Shown piece by piece: positions 18,104 through 28,962 of a stretch of DNA of 50,925 nt (the first letter of the stretch is position 1; the number at the start of each line of letters is the position of its first letter). The stretch comes from Chara braunii (taxonomy: Eukaryota; Streptophyta; Charophyceae; Charales; Characeae). The stretch spans positions 39,871 to 90,795 of the forward strand of contig BFEA01000374.1 of assembly GCA_003427395.1 (NCBI GenBank), read 5' to 3'. The notes under the pieces are model-generated. The model saw only the letters and a program-made list of their open reading frames with translations. It ran no database searches and was not told the DNA's origin. Both the position numbers and the translations under genes were made by a program.

Positions 18104-21100
18104 TGTAGGGCCAAACCCCGGTAGACTTTCGAGCCTTAGTCGACCCCACTGCGGGTCCCAGTTGGCTCGGCCCGCCCTCACTCATACTCAGGGTGCGGGC
18201 CATTCGTCCCAAGGTCACCCCCACCTAGTGCTTTGAGATGGATGAGCGCGGGCCATCACGCGAGAGAGCTTTGACATTGGGGATGTAGCTCAGCCCTCAC
18301 GCCGGGTGGTAGTCTCGCTGGTCGTTCCGCAACGCTGTTTTTTTTAATTCTTTGGGGTGTTCTCATGCAATTGCTCCTTCCAATACCCAGTCAGTCCAAG
18401 GATTCTTTGAGTGTTTCTCTTCTCTTGTGCATAGGCTAAGCGTCATTCTTAGGCCACGCACCATTTCCCTAAGCAATGTGACTATTGGCGTCATCGGGGT
18501 GTGGCGGAGCCGTCCTCCAACTCGCCTCTACGCATCCATCGGTCTCACAATTTGCTGTTTTCCTCATTGAAGTAGGCCCCTTAGTCCTTTCGGGGTCCTC
18601 ATATGCATGCACACATAACATCACAATTTCCTTGGTATGATTGCGCTCTCATTTCCATTCCAAGTCCTGAAGCGCAAAAGTCATTCCCATGCTTTGGCTC
18701 TATGTCAAGGGTCCCATAGCCCCTTTGTCCCTCTTCCCTTTCACTCTCGGTGCCTAGTTCCTCTCGCCCCTATCCCGCTCAAGGCATTTCTAGCCACCAC
18801 TCACCTGCACAATTCTCTCTTGGCTATGGCTTTCTTCTTCTCCAAACCCTTCTCTCCTCCTCCCTTGCTTTTTCTCTCAGGCTATGGCAAGCTCTCCCAA
18901 CTATGGCTATGGAGTCCTCCCCTCTAGGAGGGCTAATAGGGGTCCTCTAGCTTCTCCTTTTCTCCTACACCCAAGAGGGATATGGCGAACAACCTCCCAA
19001 GTGTCTCTCCCACCATCACTATCCTCTAGAGTCCTCCCCACTACCTCCTAGTCTCCTCTAAGCTCTCCCACTAGCATGGGTTCCTCCCCTCTCACTCCAA
19101 GTGCAAAGGTGTTCCTGTGAGCTCACTTGGGCAGCATGGGCACTCCTCATGCAAATGTGAGAGTGGCGGACTGCATCCTCAGCTTATGTAGGCTGAAACC
19201 AGCTGTCCAGCCAGCCCACGAGCCTCCCCATGAACCTTGAGGTGAACCGAGGTACTCACAAGGCCCTTCTGGAGGTACCTGGGCCTCATTTTGGCCAAGT
19301 GCATGCAGTCCAAGTGGTTGGTACCAACTCGGACTGCCTCTTGGCCTACCCCGGCCTCTTTTTCATTGCTCAAATGCTGCCCCCTAGGGTCCAAATGCCC
19401 AAGGGGCAGCAATACTTGAAAGATATTTTTTCAAGTTTCGGCCTCTTTTGAGTAGGCCGGAGCATTTTTCCATATGGCGAAACATTTTCAGCCTTGGATC
19501 TGGCTGAGATCCAAGGCCAACAATAATCCGAGCTATCCCCTAGTAGCCCTTGCTTCAATTTTGAGCCCCAAGTCCAGGTTTTCAATTTTTGGTGCATCTG
19601 GCTTTCTTTTTGGGCCAAATGCACTGTTTTGTCCCTTTCCCTCTTTTGTTTCTTTCCATTTTGGGCTGCCACCTCATTCCGGAGCTAGCCGTTTTGAGCT
19701 GGCCCACAAAAAACGGCTAGTTTCTCTCTACCATGAGATCTGATCTCAGATCCATGGCCCAAAAGAAAACCGACCACTTCCTTTTTGCATTTTCCCCCAT
19801 TTTCAGCTTTTTAATTCAAATTTTATTGACATATGGCCCTAAGGGCCATATCTCTGCAATCCGGATTGCCCTCCCTCATTCTAGGAGGGATGAGGTCACT
19901 GTTGGGACCTGTCAGTCCCTACTGTGCAGGTCCCAATAGGCCGACACACTCTCCTCCACTATTTTTTCCCTTTCTGTCTCATTCTCCCTCTTTTTTCTCT
20001 CATTTTTCTTTCTTTTTCTTTTATTTCTGTTGTGACAAGTGTCAAACTGCTGTGCACCCTCTTTCTAGGCCCTAGGGCCTCATTCAAGGCAGGTTCATGG
20101 CTGTTGCATGACCGTTACACCTCGGATTCCAATAATGGCACCCCCATGCTCCTAGGGCGCTCCATTTTGCTCCCGTTTGCCCAATTTTGAGCCCCTTTTG
20201 CTCCGATTTTCTCAGGGCAGCCTTTTTCTCATGTTGAGTCTTTCAAGGCTCTATTTTCTTATGCCTTGCTAGTCCGAGATATCCCGGACTGCTGGGCAGC
20301 CTTCCCAACATCCTTATTTCACTTTTCTTTCTCCCATGACTCTCTCACTTGCTCCCACTAGTGTTTGCACTAGTAGTGCTAATATTTTTCACCGTCTAGA
20401 TCCTCCATCTCCACGGTGCCGCTTGCTTGCACAATTATTCCTTGTGTTTGCTCATGGTTCCCTTGGGACATCCCAAGTTCCCGCCATTTTCCTACATGCT
20501 AGCTCCATTTCTTTGTCCCATCGGTGGTCCCGCCGACGAGTGTTCCATTTTTCGTTTTTTTTATTATTGGGACCCATTTGGTTCCCGACAACATTCCGGA
20601 CGGCGTCCCGTTTTTATTTCTTTGGGGCGCATTGCGCTTGGTGGTCCCATCGTTTCTACATGTGTGCCGATTTTTCTAGGCCACGAGATCTCATCTCACG
20701 GTTGTTGTTTACCGTTTTTACTTGTCTTTTGCCGAAATTACTCATTTCTAGCCTTCCGGGCTTGTCGTAGCCCATTCCCCTTTGGCCTTGGCATCCCTCA
20801 TGCAGTCCGTAATTCCTCGGATTGCAATCATGGCTGCTTTTCATACCCACAGCCCCACAACTTGCCCCACGTTGAAAGAAAATGAAGCGTTAAATTTTAT
20901 AGTGCATCCGGGCTCAATATTGGCTCCGGATGCACCTAGAACATGTGTTTTCTCTCCCCCATGCAGTCCGTTGCAACTCGGACTGCAATGGGGGTTAATT
21001 CCTTAGCCCCAATGCCCCACAACTAGCCCCTACTCAAAAGAAAAAGAAACGGTCAATTCCCAAGTGCATCCGGCCTTGATTTTGGCTTCAGATGCACCTA

Positions 21101-21157
21101 AAACATGTGTTTCTCCTCATGCATGTATTCCGTTTTATTCCGGTTGCAAGAGGCCTT

Positions 21158-21196
21158 GATTTTCTTTGATTTTCTCTACAAAAATCAAAGAAAATC
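21158..21196. repeat. 16-bp perfect inverted repeat in LTR
   Basis: GATTTTCTTTGATTTT at 21158-21173 pairs with AAAATCAAAGAAAATC at 21181-21196 across a 7-base loop. A diverged counterpart lies at the right edge of the window (about 50890-50925) in the inverted LTR copy. Confidence 0.85.
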
Positions 21197-21919
21197 CAAG
21201 TCCTTTGTAACCGCCATATTCCAGAATGAATCTGGTCACGGATGAATCTCCCCAAGTGACTGTTTTTTACCGTTAAGGCATTTTTCTATTTTCTTTTCTT
21301 TTCTTTTCTTTTCTTTTCTCTTTCTCCTCCTTTCTTGGACAGTAGGGACCTGCCAGTCCCTACCTATGGCAGTCCTTACTGACGGCCAACTCACTCACTC
21401 CCTCTCATTCCTTTTGTCTTATTCTCCTCCTCTTTCTTTTCTTTTCTCTCTTTTTTCTAGCATGCCAAGTGCCAAGTGGCCGTTAAGGCCCTTTTCTAGC
21501 GTCTTCCTCTTAGTTTTGGCCCTCCCTATGCCCAAGGTGCAGTCCGTTATTTCTTGGACTGCAATAATGGTCTTCCCATGCCCATGGGAGCCTTCTTTTA
21601 CTCCTACACTTCTCCCACAAGAGTCCCTCATACTCCGATTTTCTCCCGGAGGGCTATTTTCACATGGGGTCTTATTTGACTCTATTTTCTTTGGGGAGGC
21701 TGATCCGAGATTTTTCGGATTGTTCCCATGCCTCCCACTTCAGTTTTTTTTACTTTTCCTTTTCCTTTTGGTCTTCCCGTTTGTCACCACTAGTACTTGC
21801 ACCAGTGGTGCTAATATTGTTGGCCGTCAAGATGTTGATCTTGACGGTGCACCTTGCATTTATTATTTTTCCCTCATGTGGTGCCGTCGTTTCTTCTTGG
21901 GACTTTCACATGTCCCCGC

Positions 21920-22025
21920 CACTTGTCCCGTCGGTGGTTCCCGNCACTTAGTCCCNTCGGTGGCCCNCGACACTTAGTCCCGCNGGTGGTNCCNGACACT
22001 TAGTCCNGTCGGCGGTCCCTGACAC
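21920..22025. repeat. ~26-bp tandem repeat with scattered Ns
   Basis: Units of the form CACTTAGTCCCGTCGGTGG repeat about four times. Seven N positions fall at 21944, 21956, 21967, 21984, 21991, 21994 and 22007. The right LTR (43478-43583) carries Ns at exactly the same relative positions, and the inverted copy (50034-50165) has the repeat without Ns. Confidence 0.8.
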
Positions 22026-22587
22026 ATTTCGCCTCGGACGCCATTATTTTTACTTAGTCCCACATGGCCCCGGGTGCCTTTCCCCGAGGTGTCCCATGCC
22101 CCTTGGGCGTCTTGTCGCCCCATAGCGACCCCTCTCCTTAGTCTTACCTTGCGTCTTGTGCGTGCCGATCTCTTTTGGTCGTGGGCCTCTGCTCCGAGGC
22201 TCCCGTCGGTGGCCTCCATGTTGGCCCCTCATTTCTTGACTTCCCGCGGCTTCTGGCCGCCCATCCCTCGACTTCCTCATTCCTTTATTGATGTGGCGCT
22301 GCAATTGCTAGTTCAAAGGGCCCTTTGGCCTTAGTCTTATTGCATTCTGATGGTCCTTCCGGCCTCCTGCTATGTTCGATGTGCCCCTGTACTTGCGCTC
22401 GTTTGCTTGTCGTCGCTAGTTCTTCCTCCTGTGGCTCTCTCCTCAGGGCATGACTCTCTTTTGCGGCCTAATCCTTTGTCTTTTTTCTCTCCTGCTTCCT
22501 CACTCCAGATTTCTCTGTTGTGCACAAATTGTCAGTATTCAATCTCTCGAGTGATGGGAAGTTATTCGGGACCCACCAGTCCCGACA

Positions 22588-22600
22588 CATTCCCCCCACT
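22588..22600 (-). promoter_or_regulatory. Polypurine tract of giant element
   Basis: On the minus strand AGTGGGGGGAATG abuts the LTR start TGTCGGG. This G-rich tract is the expected plus-strand primer at the 3' LTR boundary and supports minus orientation. Confidence 0.8.
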
Positions 22601-23615
22601 CATTCGCGATGTCCTCATCGCGCACCAATCTCTTGTTAGCGGATTTTGGAGGGATAAACGGAAGAGGAGGATGAGATGTTATGGGTGGTTAGTTTGTGAG
22701 GGTCCATTTTGTTATTTTCCCATTCCTTTCTCAAGGTTTTCCTTAGCTTCCGTCCCTTGAGATGGAGGAGGGTATGGGGGAGTCGAAGGTTCTACAGCTT
22801 AGACCAGGTTGCTTATTTCCGTCATAGCTTTGCCTCTTTTATCTTTCCCTCAATTGAGATGCAAACTTCCTCTTCAGTCAAACTCTGTATACCCAGCAGG
22901 GCAGCCCATAATTCTTTCAACTTTAGTAACATGAAGCAGGCGGGGCTCTCCTTGCTTTATGCACTTAACTACTGGTATGCTGGCTTTATTCCCAGGATGC
23001 CAATTTGTTGTCATAACACAATTGGTTTTCTCATTTTATGCCTTGGCTTTGTTGATAACAAATTGTAGGCAAGTTTTCGGATGCGACTCAATGTCAGGCA
23101 TTTGCTCCGGAAGGGAGATGTTCGTCCAGTACAACCTCCGCCTTTGCTGTGGTGATACCCACTTTGAATTAGTGAGGCTAGGCACAACTCCCCCTAAGTG
23201 CTTCGTAATCTCAAATCTATCTTCCCATTTCATTGAGAAAACATTTTGGATTTGTCTCATTCATTACTCTTAGAGTCGTCAAAAAACATAATCTACTTTT
23301 CGGCCCGTGCAATCCATGTTTTCCCTTTACCGTTCCCCGACGCTCAGGCCTTGCCAAATCCACATGCATCTCCCCCGGGTCCTTTCGCCCGGCTCTCCTC
23401 AGGGCCTGCCAATTTTGCATTCATATCACTCTTTGTCTTTTCTTGTTCCTTGCTTATTTTTAACTTTTTCATGCATGCTGCCCAGTTCATCCCTTGTGCA
23501 TCTCTCTTTCAGACGCCTTGTCAGACCTTTTTCCAAATACTCATCTATTTTTCAGCCTGCCACTCTTTCTCTCAGATCCATACATAGTCCATCATACGAG
23601 TCTTTTCTTTTCCAG

Positions 23616-23840
23616 ACGTCTTGCTCGGCCGATTTTCAAGCTTATGCCAAATCAATCACACAAGTCGCTTGCCAGGCCTTTTCTCAAGCTCATGCAACGT
23701 CAATTTCTCACCCGTTTCTCTTCTGGACATCTTGCCAGACCTTTTCTCAAGCCTGCACAAAGTCAATTACTCATCCATTCTTCTCTTCTGGACATCTTGC
23801 CAAGCCTTTTTCTCAAGCTCATGCAACGTTAATTATTCAT
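23616..23840. repeat. ~60-67-bp tandem repeat
   Basis: About three to four diverged units built on TTCTGGACATCTTGCCAGAC and TTTTCTCAAGCTCATGCAAC. A more degenerate unit may lie near 23510. Confidence 0.75.
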
Positions 23841-25101
23841 CCTTATGCTCATAGTATCCTTCTCTTTTGCACGTTTTTTCTTCGGTAAATGGCACACCTT
23901 TCCCGCACTCAAAATGCGATGTCCCCATCGCACGACTAGTTCTCACTCGGAGGTGCGCAACCTTTGGCCCACCAACGAGTAGGCGGATGCCGACCCATCA
24001 ACCCCAAAAAGGAAGGGTGATCAGTCCTCCCCCTGCTGATAACTCACCTCATCCCCTTACTCCGTCCGACCTTTTGCCGCTTACGAGACGGGCGTCATTA
24101 CTGAGGTACCTCCTAATATCTGGAAGGCAGGTCTAGCCCAAGCCTCCCAGGACCCCGTCTTGCCGTAAGGGCTTCCTCGCGAATCGTTCCTCCCGAATGG
24201 TAATTTTCTGGATCCGGCCTCTTCCTTTCAAGAGAGTTGGGGCTCTCAATTAGTCCATGAGTGCAGTTACGAAGACCTCGCAATTAGTCCCGAAGCGGTT
24301 GTAATGCTTCGGCGGGGCGGTGTCAATGCCCCGTGGTGGTTGTGGCTTCCACCCGGTACCACGCCCAATTCCTCCCTCTGGACAGTGCTACTCAACTTAA
24401 CGCGAGCCGCCGTGGTCCATTCCAAGCGGCAGTGCTGCCCCTCAACGGCATGGCGTGAAGTTGGGGAGAACAAAGGTGACTAGAAAAAGAATGTCTCTCT
24501 CGCCCATTTGGTTCTCTCACCCTTTGACGTTTAGGCGTTCAACACGAGGCGCAACTTGAACTTCCCGACTAGAGCTCGTTGTCGGGGTCAGTTCCGGACG
24601 TACCGCACCGATCCAAGTGGTAGGTGCCTTGGTCCTTTAACCCTCATCCCCTTACAAGAGGAACAGGTCGCGCTGAGACTTTTTCCCTTACAGGGATAGA
24701 GGTCTTGGGGTCGCGGTGCGAGCACCGGTATCCCCCTCCTGCTGAGGCCAAAGACTAGAAAAAGAGAAAATCCATTTCAATGCTATTTCCAAGTCCATTT
24801 CAAGTTGCCTAGGGTCCCCTGACTATGCAATGCAATATTCAATCCTCAATCATTCAATCCAATGCTATTTCCAAGGCTGATTCTCATGGCTGGTCCGACA
24901 GCCTCTCACCAGCAAGGCCACCCATATGGCCGGTCTGGCGGTCATTCTCTCAATAGCCATTTCTCAAGAGTGACCCTTCCGCCCATTCAATCCTCAATTT
25001 TCCCATTCCTCAACACCCAATCTCTGTGACCGTCCCAACGGTCCCTGCCCCTCTTGGCTTTAAGGTTCCGCCTCTTTTATTCACATCTTTCTCCCGCCCC
25101 C

Positions 25102-25465
25102 TTGGCAATTTTCTGTGGCCGACCCACAGGCCTTTTCCATTTCCTCCATTCAACTCATTGGCTATTTCAATGACCGACCCACCGACCTTTTCCACCTCTC
25201 TCATCCATCCTTTGGCTATTTCAATAACCGACCCACCGACGTTTTCCATTGCTCTCATCCCATTGGCTATTTCAATGACCGACCCACCGACGTTTTCCAT
25301 CTCTCTCATTCATCCCATTGGGTATTTCAATGACCGACCCACTGACCTTTTCCATCTCTCTCATCCATCCTTTGGCTATTTCAATAATCGACCCATCGAC
25401 CTTTTTCATCTCTCTCATTCATCCCATTGGCTATTTCAATGACCGACCCATCGGCCTTTTCCATC
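25102..25465. repeat. ~54-bp tandem repeat, six to seven units
   Basis: GGCTATTTCAATGACCGACC begins units at about 25158, 25213, 25265, 25320, 25373 and 25428, so the period is 52-55 bases. A degenerate unit precedes them at about 25105. Each unit ends in CTCTCTCATCCATCC-like sequence. Confidence 0.85.
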
Positions 25466-25581
25466 TCCTATTGCTCATTCCAGCTCATCCTCAATCAACC
25501 TTTCTCAATCAAATATGCAGGGGACCCCAGTGCCGATTTCAAAAGGAATGACCCTTGTCAGGGGCCATTCCCGAATAACCT

Positions 25582-25728
25582 GATTAGGGTCGTTCTTTTC
25601 CATTCTCAAGTCGAACAGCCTGGTTAGGGCTATTCCTTTCCATTTTCAAGTCGAACAATCTGGTTAGGGTCATTCCTTTCCATTCTCAAGTCGAACAGCC
25701 GGGTTAAGGTCATTCCTTTCCATTCTCA
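25582..25728. repeat. ~48-bp tandem repeat, about four units
   Basis: GGTTAGGGTCATTCCTTTCC and CATTCTCAAGTCGAACAGCC alternate in about three and a half to four slightly diverged units. Confidence 0.8.
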
Positions 25729-26467
25729 ATATTAGTGCCCGAGGGGGTGGGCCTCGAGGTTAAGGATCCCATTTCTGTCTTGGAGGTTAGAAGGTAGTCA
25801 TCTCATCTTTTGCGTGACGTTCTCTTTCTTCTATTTCTCACAGTAATGTACCATCCATTCCATTTCTCACAGTAATGTACTATTCATGCATACATCCGAC
25901 TTAGCGTCTAGCACTCGAGTTGGGGCTCGCGTCCCTAAGCAGCACTAGCTCACCCGACCGTTCATCCATAACAAAAGACAAAAGCACCCCTTCCATTTTC
26001 ACTATTCCTGATCACTCAGGTTTCAACTATTCTCAGTCTCATTCATAATTCAGTTGGATTAGGCTCCTAGGGAAGAAGTGTTTTTCACGCCCCTTAACCC
26101 ATAGGTTCCCTAACCTCTCTTGTACTCGATCAATCATTCAATGCTATGGTTCGCTCGTCAATCCGTACTCAAGGTTTTCCCCTCTCAAAAAGCATAATCC
26201 TTATTTCATCCAGAATTCACAATACACCCTCCCCCAATTGGTCTCATCCCAAATCCCATGTCTTTGTTTTATGTATCGAAGGTAACTCATCCAAAAAGGT
26301 AGCCTCGAAAAAAAGAAAAATTATCTTCTATCTTATCGTGACACAGCCTCAACTGACCCTCTTTTCACTTCACCCTTAGCAACCTTGCCCTGCCTGTACA
26401 CGTTCTCGACATTCTCATGTCTCCGCAGACAGAAAAACAGTGATCCTTCTTAATGCTAAGTCAACAC

Positions 26468-27496
26468 TTAGTACCTATTGCTGCCTTGCGCCTCGTTTTG
26501 CCCAGTTCCTTGTCCACCCTGTTCCTTGGCAGGCCTTCTAATCCCCAGGCCGTAGGTCTCGATTTCTCTTTTCATCCTCACAATTTTTCGTAACTCTGCC
26601 TCGTTAAAAAAGTCCAGCAGTATGGCTTCCACTTCTGCCCTTGCGAGTTCCCGAGTCTTGATAATCCATTCGTGTCTGATCACATTGATCCATTGCTGAA
26701 ACCAATGACTGGGCGTTGGCCCAAACTCGTCCTCCCGTCTGAAAGCCCCGTCGCCCGGCTGGTGCATCGGAGGCCGCCCTTCTTCCCTAGGCCTCGAGAT
26801 CCCATCCCTCTCATCCCTGCTGCTGATTTCTATGACTTCTCGCACATCCTCCTCCTCGTCCTCCTCGTTTTCTATCTGTATGGGGCTATATTCACCCGCA
26901 AGGTTCTTTAGATTGTAGGTAAAAGGGATCTCTGTCCCCGTCCCATACCTCTCGCAACTGCCGTGACCGCTTCGTACTTCAAGCGGGCTCTCCCTTTTCT
27001 CCTCGTCCTCCTCAGGTTCGTCGCGCATACCTTGTCCCCCCTCGCTTTCCCCATGCTAAGTCTCACGTGGTTCGCCCCTGATGGCCCCTTCCTCGTTAGA
27101 GACCCGAGCCTTATCTCCCATTTCTATGTTGCCTCCTTCTTCCACATTTGCCCTTCCCTTTTCGCCCTCACTGTCAATTGATATTTCTATACCTTCTCCC
27201 TTGCGGAGGGGTGAGGGTTTCCTACACAAGCATTTCCTTCCACCCCTGCCTACCACTGACCCGCCCATGAGCCCAATGTACAATTTTCTCTTCGCTGTCC
27301 TCCTCCCTTGGCTTGGTCCAGCTTCTTCCCCTCCCGTAGGCCTGTTGATTGCCCCGCTGTCGTTCTCGTTGCCGAATTTCATTTTTGTCTTTTCTCGTTT
27401 TACTCCTAAGCCCTGTATAACAAAACAACACCCGCAATGTCCCTCACACACTCGCGCCCCCCCCCCTTTAGGCCGGTAGACATTCCCAAAATGCAC
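26468..27496 (-). CDS. Extra ORF downstream of integrase, one internal stop
   Basis: Two stretches in the same frame, 27496-27056 and 27052-26468, are separated only by one TAG (27058-27056). Together they would make ~342 codons. The first part is basic and G/K/R-rich (RRTAKRKLYIGLMGG) with a C-rich VCEGHCGCCF. The second has acidic blocks (EENEEDEEEDVREVIEISS-like) and a helical C-terminus with HWFQQWINVIRHEWIIKTRE and LARAEVEAILLDFF. I recognise no family; no signal peptide or membrane helix is seen, so it is not an envelope-like protein. It lies sense to gag-pol between integrase and 3' LTR. Expression and function are unknown. Confidence 0.55.
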
Positions 27497-27610
27497 CCAG
27501 TATCCCTCGCATCATGCCCCTTTTATACATGCGAATGCGTCGTTTGTGATGACCCCATTTTTTTCCCATAAAAAACTATGGTACAATGCCCTAAACATCC
27601 CTTCCCGTTG

Positions 27611-28852
27611 TCACACAAGCCAGATATTGCAAACCCGCAAGTCATGCTGCCTTTCAACCTCAGTCAGTCCAAGCCAAAGCGCCAGTCCCAAAAAAATGAC
27701 AGTCCCACGAACATGGTCAAAGACAAACCATAGTGTGGGCAAGGTTTGTGGCTCCTCTGTTTCCTTATCTTCGGCCTCCTGAAGCCATTGTTCCACTGGG
27801 TCCCGACTTAGAAACCTGACCAGTCGTTGCCCCGGGAAGGGCCCTTTCAATCCAGTTTCATCCAAATCTTCCAGTTCGAAGGTGTTCAGTCCCACCCGCT
27901 TGGCGACCCGGTAGGGGCCTTTGAACCTTCTTCCCAACTGTCCCGACCAAGTACTTTCTAGTGTCGAGTTCCTTAGCAATACCATCTCCCCCACCTGACG
28001 TGGCTCCTTTCTGACATTCTTAACCTGGTCCCACCTTGCTTTGTCCCTCATTCTGCTGTCCAGCACCCGGCTGGCGTTGTCTTCCATGACCTCCTCATTC
28101 TTAAGGATTTGTTGACATCTTGCCTCGATTAACTCTTCAGTGGTCATTTGCGGATCATCATCTAACCTATTCCAGGTAGGTATCAAGGCTTCCACAAGAA
28201 AGTCGATCTCTCTTCCGTACCAAAGCTCTGCCGGGATACATCCTGTTGTCATTTTAGGAGTCATATTCTCTGCAAAGACAGTCTGCTTAAGATACCTAGG
28301 CCAGTTCCCCCGATGGTCTGCTGCGAGCTTTGTAATCGTGTTCTTCAAGGTTCGGTGCCCCCTTTCCACAGGTGCATTGGCCTCAGGGTGATACGGCTCG
28401 ATGAGTTTGATCGGTACGCAGAGTCTCTTAAGCATCCCCAATACTTCTTGGTTCACAAATTTCGTCCCATTGTCTGCTATAAACCTCCTGACGAACGGAT
28501 GTTTCAAGTAGAAATCTTCTATCCAGTCCGCCACACTCCTCCCTGTCTTTTTCTTGAGGGCGACTGCCTCCACGAACCCGCTTAGGTTGTCTCGCGCATC
28601 CAGGATATACCTGTACCCATCCATTGATGCAGGCATGACCGCAAGGTCGAGGTGGACCAGATGTCCCGACCCTAGCACCCGCGTTGGTCTAAGCGGCTCG
28701 AAGACCCGCACCGAGCTTCGTTCTTGGCAAATAAGGCAAGTCTGGCAGTATATGGCGACCATGCTTGCCATGCCTGGCCAATAATAGAGTGGTGTTATCT
28801 TTGCAAGCGTTCCTTTGGACGACCGATGACCTCCAGCTAACCCGTCGTGCAT
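27611..28852 (-). CDS. Giant element integrase
   Basis: Integrase of the giant element, which would insert its cDNA. An HHCC zinc finger is present (H2 and H9 of HDGLAGGH, C39-X2-C42 in CLIC). The catalytic core has D69 in LVHLDLAVMP, D127 in RRFIADNGTKF and E163 in NAPVERGHRTLKN. The D127-E163 pair has exactly 35 intervening residues, as expected. The C-terminal region contains GEMVLLRNSTLES and RRFKGPYRVAKRVGLNTFEL; I see no chromodomain. The last ~40 residues include a hydrophobic GTVIFLGLALWLGL stretch. The frame has no stop, unlike its neighbours. The shown start is not an ATG; it is probably part of a polyprotein broken upstream near 28853-28962. Confidence 0.9.
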   Translation of the reverse strand: MHDGLAGGHRSSKGTLAKITPLYYWPGMASMVAIYCQTCLICQERSSVRVFEPLRPTRVLGSGHLVHLDLAVMPASMDGYRYILDARDNLSGFVEAVALKKKTGRSVADWIEDFYLKHPFVRRFIADNGTKFVNQEVLGMLKRLCVPIKLIEPYHPEANAPVERGHRTLKNTITKLAADHRGNWPRYLKQTVFAENMTPKMTTGCIPAELWYGREIDFLVEALIPTWNRLDDDPQMTTEELIEARCQQILKNEEVMEDNASRVLDSRMRDKARWDQVKNVRKEPRQVGEMVLLRNSTLESTWSGQLGRRFKGPYRVAKRVGLNTFELEDLDETGLKGPFPGQRLVRFLSRDPVEQWLQEAEDKETEEPQTLPTLWFVFDHVRGTVIFLGLALWLGLTEVERQHDLRVCNIWLV

Positions 28853-28962
28853 GCCTGGGTGACGTCTACTTGCCTATGTCTTCCGCACACAACCCTCACG
28901 GGCATATCACCTTCCTCCCTTCGGAACAAATGCCCGCCCCTTAGGACGTACATTTCGGCTTC

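Larger units (their letters stand above)
18104..22587 (-). mobile_element. 3' LTR of giant element (left, 4.48 kb)
   Basis: Matches 40430-44146 over its length except for ~725 bp (about 20534-21261) absent from the right copy. Plus-strand ends are TGTAGGG and CCCGACA. It is non-coding, with many short perfect hairpins (for example 19491-19517, 19831-19851, 20902-20935, 21158-21196, 21824-21847), a TTTTC pentanucleotide run near 21290-21320 and a ~26-bp GTCGGTGGTCCCGACACTTA-type tandem repeat with Ns near 21920-22025. Small open frames are C/T-rich artefacts. Confidence 0.92.
22601..26467 (-). other. Giant element 3' non-coding tract
   Basis: Nearly 3.9 kb between the extra ORF and the polypurine tract. 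No protein signature is seen on either strand. It contains three minisatellites (23616-23840, 25102-25465, 25582-25728) and a short duplication around TTTCTCACAGTAATGTAC (25835-25880). Open frames over the repeats translate the repeat unit only. Confidence 0.6.

Noticed and set aside
20336-20885. Plus-strand frames of ~145-150 codons in the left LTR
   Set aside because: Not conserved in the right LTR because the region is partly deleted there, and the translation lacks any family pattern; hairpin-rich non-coding DNA explains it.
22588-22650. Plus-strand orientation for the giant element with the left LTR as 5' LTR
   Set aside because: No TGG-type primer site follows the left LTR, whereas a polypurine tract fits there on the minus strand and gag-pol is on the minus strand.
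23616-25728. CRISPR-like array
   Set aside because: Units are contiguous tandem repeats without unique spacers, in a eukaryotic retroelement.
27611-27740. Hydrophobic C-terminal stretch of integrase as an envelope-like or membrane anchor
   Set aside because: Only one short segment at the very end of a frame, with no signal peptide or downstream glycoprotein-like ORF.
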